From Herbinix hemicellulosilytica (GTDB lineage Bacteria > Bacillota > Clostridia > Lachnospirales > Lachnospiraceae): DNA of 64,000 nucleotides. The notes under the pieces were generated by a model. That model did no database searches. It was not told the origin of the DNA and worked only from the letters and a program-made list of their open reading frames with translations. A program made the translations under genes and the position numbers. Shown one piece after another: positions 62,853-64,000 of the stretch (its first letter is position 1; every line of letters starts with the position of its first letter). The stretch covers positions 62,001 through 126,000 of the forward strand of contig NZ_CVTD020000015.1 in assembly GCF_002904165.1 (NCBI RefSeq), given 5' to 3'.

Positions 62853-63713
62853 ATGAATGTACAATGGTATCCCGGTCATATGGCCAAAGCCAAACGTATG
62901 ATGCAGGAAAATATCAAATTAATAGATGTCATAATAGAACTTGTAGATGCCAGAATTCCATTGTCAAGTAAAAATCCGGATATAGATGCTTTAGCCGGCA
63001 ATAAATCCAGAGTTCTGCTTCTCAATAAATATGATATGGCAGATCCAAAATATAATGAAATGTGGAAAAAATATTTTGAAGATAAAGGCTTTCATACGGC
63101 TTTAATCAATTCAAAAAACGGTCAGGGGATTAATCAGATAAAAGATATCGTATATAAAGCCTGTGAAGCAAAAATAGAAAGGGACAGAAGACGGGGTATT
63201 TTAAACAGGCCTGTCCGGGCTATGGTTGTGGGAATTCCCAACGTGGGCAAATCCACTTTTATAAACAGTTTCGTGGGCAAAGCAACCGCAAAGACAGGAA
63301 ACAAGCCCGGCGTAACAAAAGGCAAACAGTGGATCAGATTAAGCTCAAAAATAGAGCTTCTTGACACTCCCGGAATTTTATGGCCCAAGTTTGAAGATCC
63401 TGCTGCCGGTATGCGTCTTGCATTTATCGGCTCTATAAATGACGATATAATTCAGATGACTGAACTGTCATTGGAGCTTATACTTTTTCTAAGCAAATAT
63501 TATCCCAACGCCTTAAAAGACCGTTATGACATACTTATACCCGATAATTTGGAATCAATTAAAGACGGTGTAGGTGTCCTTGAGCAAATAGCCACTAAAC
63601 GGTCATGTATTATGAAAGGCGGGGAGCCCGATATTGACAGGGCGGCACTGATACTGATTGACGAATTCAGAAACGGGCGCCTGGGAAAGGTTACTCTGGA
63701 ATTTCCGGAATAA
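62853..63713 (+). CDS. rbgA: ribosome biogenesis GTPase RbgA (YlqF)
   Basis: 286 aa. Needed for late 50S assembly. The circularly permuted GTPase order is seen: G4 LLNKYDMAD first, then G1 GIPNVGKSTFIN and G3 DTPGILWPKF; the N-terminal VQWYPGHMAKAKRMM is an RbgA hallmark. lepB-rbgA-rnhB order is typical of Firmicutes. Confidence 0.95.
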   Translation: MNVQWYPGHMAKAKRMMQENIKLIDVIIELVDARIPLSSKNPDIDALAGNKSRVLLLNKYDMADPKYNEMWKKYFEDKGFHTALINSKNGQGINQIKDIVYKACEAKIERDRRRGILNRPVRAMVVGIPNVGKSTFINSFVGKATAKTGNKPGVTKGKQWIRLSSKIELLDTPGILWPKFEDPAAGMRLAFIGSINDDIIQMTELSLELILFLSKYYPNALKDRYDILIPDNLESIKDGVGVLEQIATKRSCIMKGGEPDIDRAALILIDEFRNGRLGKVTLEFPE

Positions 63714-63811
63714 ACGCCTGCATCGGACGATAAATAGACTTAGGTTATATAAATTAGGCATTGAATATCTTAGTACACAAAAAAATTAAATAACAAAGGA
63801 TGTGCAGACAT

Positions 63812-64000
63812 TTGGAAAATATAAATAATGACTTTTCCAATCTTACCGTAGCCCAGATAAAACTTCAATTCATGCAGGCAAAGATGGACAGTATCCCGGC
63901 TTTATTGGAAAAGTACAAATCGGATGAAAGAAGCGGTGTTAAAAATATTTGCCGCCAGTACAGCTCAAAATATGAAGAATATCAAAAAGAACTTAGACGT
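63812..64000 (+). CDS. rnhB: ribonuclease HII, N-terminal part (partial)
   Basis: First ~63 codons only; the gene runs off the window. TTG start at 63812 with AAAGGA upstream. The segment (LTVAQIKLQFMQAK..LLEKYKSDERSGVKNICRQY) matches the N-terminal extension of Firmicute RnhB (substrate-binding helices before the catalytic domain). Assignment rests on this and on position after rbgA; the catalytic domain is not in view. Confidence 0.7.
   Translation, partial: MENINNDFSNLTVAQIKLQFMQAKMDSIPALLEKYKSDERSGVKNICRQYSSKYEEYQKELRR

Noticed and set aside
1-64000. tRNA, rRNA, tmRNA, RNase P RNA or SRP RNA genes
   Set aside because: No cloverleaf with a TTCRA loop, rRNA stretches or other recognisable RNA gene was seen on either strand in any of the gaps by eye; a covariance-model scan would be decisive.

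Overview
The window reads as a chromosomal segment of an anaerobic, endospore-forming, low-GC Firmicute of class Clostridia, most like the Lachnospiraceae (inference from gene content and order). Signs of this are AT-rich intergenic DNA, strong GGAGG ribosome sites, TTG/GTG starts, sporulation genes (spoIIM, two DacF-type carboxypeptidases, a GerMN lipoprotein), a flavodiiron protein, a Na+-translocating decarboxylase cluster, and an IspH-ribosomal protein S1 fusion typical of Clostridia. I see no rRNA, tRNA, CRISPR array, prophage or intact insertion sequence.

Layout. 1-9 kb: the end of hflK, then hflC, an M14 peptidase, miaB, rny, an aminotransferase, proC and a NUDIX hydrolase. 9-18 kb: spoIIM, a XerD-like protein that has lost most catalytic residues, DAHP synthase, pyrimidine-nucleoside phosphorylase, a BIG2 surface protein with a DD-carboxypeptidase, a metallophosphoesterase and scpAB. 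18-31 kb: an FtsX-type ABC exporter, a second DD-carboxypeptidase, a flavodiiron protein, divergent uxaC and kdgK, an aconitase-family hydratase, a 287-bp giant palindrome and a secreted Pro/Thr-linker protein. 31-41 kb: folD, rimO-pgsA-cinA, a GerMN lipoprotein, a HI0933-family flavoprotein, cmk, ispH-rpsA and a lone cheR. 41-48 kb: plsX-acpP-rnc-smc-ftsY. 48-57 kb: ilvA, SOS-regulated recA with recX, and a five-gene biotin/Na+ decarboxylase cluster. 57-64 kb: ylxM-ffh-rpsP-khpA-rimM-trmD-rplS-lepB-rbgA-rnhB.

The right third is the conserved Firmicute lipid/RNase III/SMC/SRP/ribosome-maturation neighbourhood, but a block from ilvA through the decarboxylase cluster separates ftsY from ylxM-ffh. 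SMC, ScpA and ScpB are all encoded in the window, as are both SRP GTPases (FtsY, Ffh) and both radical-SAM methylthiotransferases (MiaB, RimO).

Most worth a second look: the 287-bp near-palindrome at 29855-30141; the catalytically degenerate XerD; the six-copy GTTCA/TGAAC palindromic array after rpsP; the pump cluster carrying two different carboxyltransferases and one biotin carrier; an in-frame internal ribosome site that could release free S1 from the IspH-S1 fusion; a frameshifted small membrane ORF before ylxM; and leader structures before rpsP, recA and khpA. Many starts were moved downstream to a codon properly spaced from a Shine-Dalgarno sequence; each case is explained in its entry.
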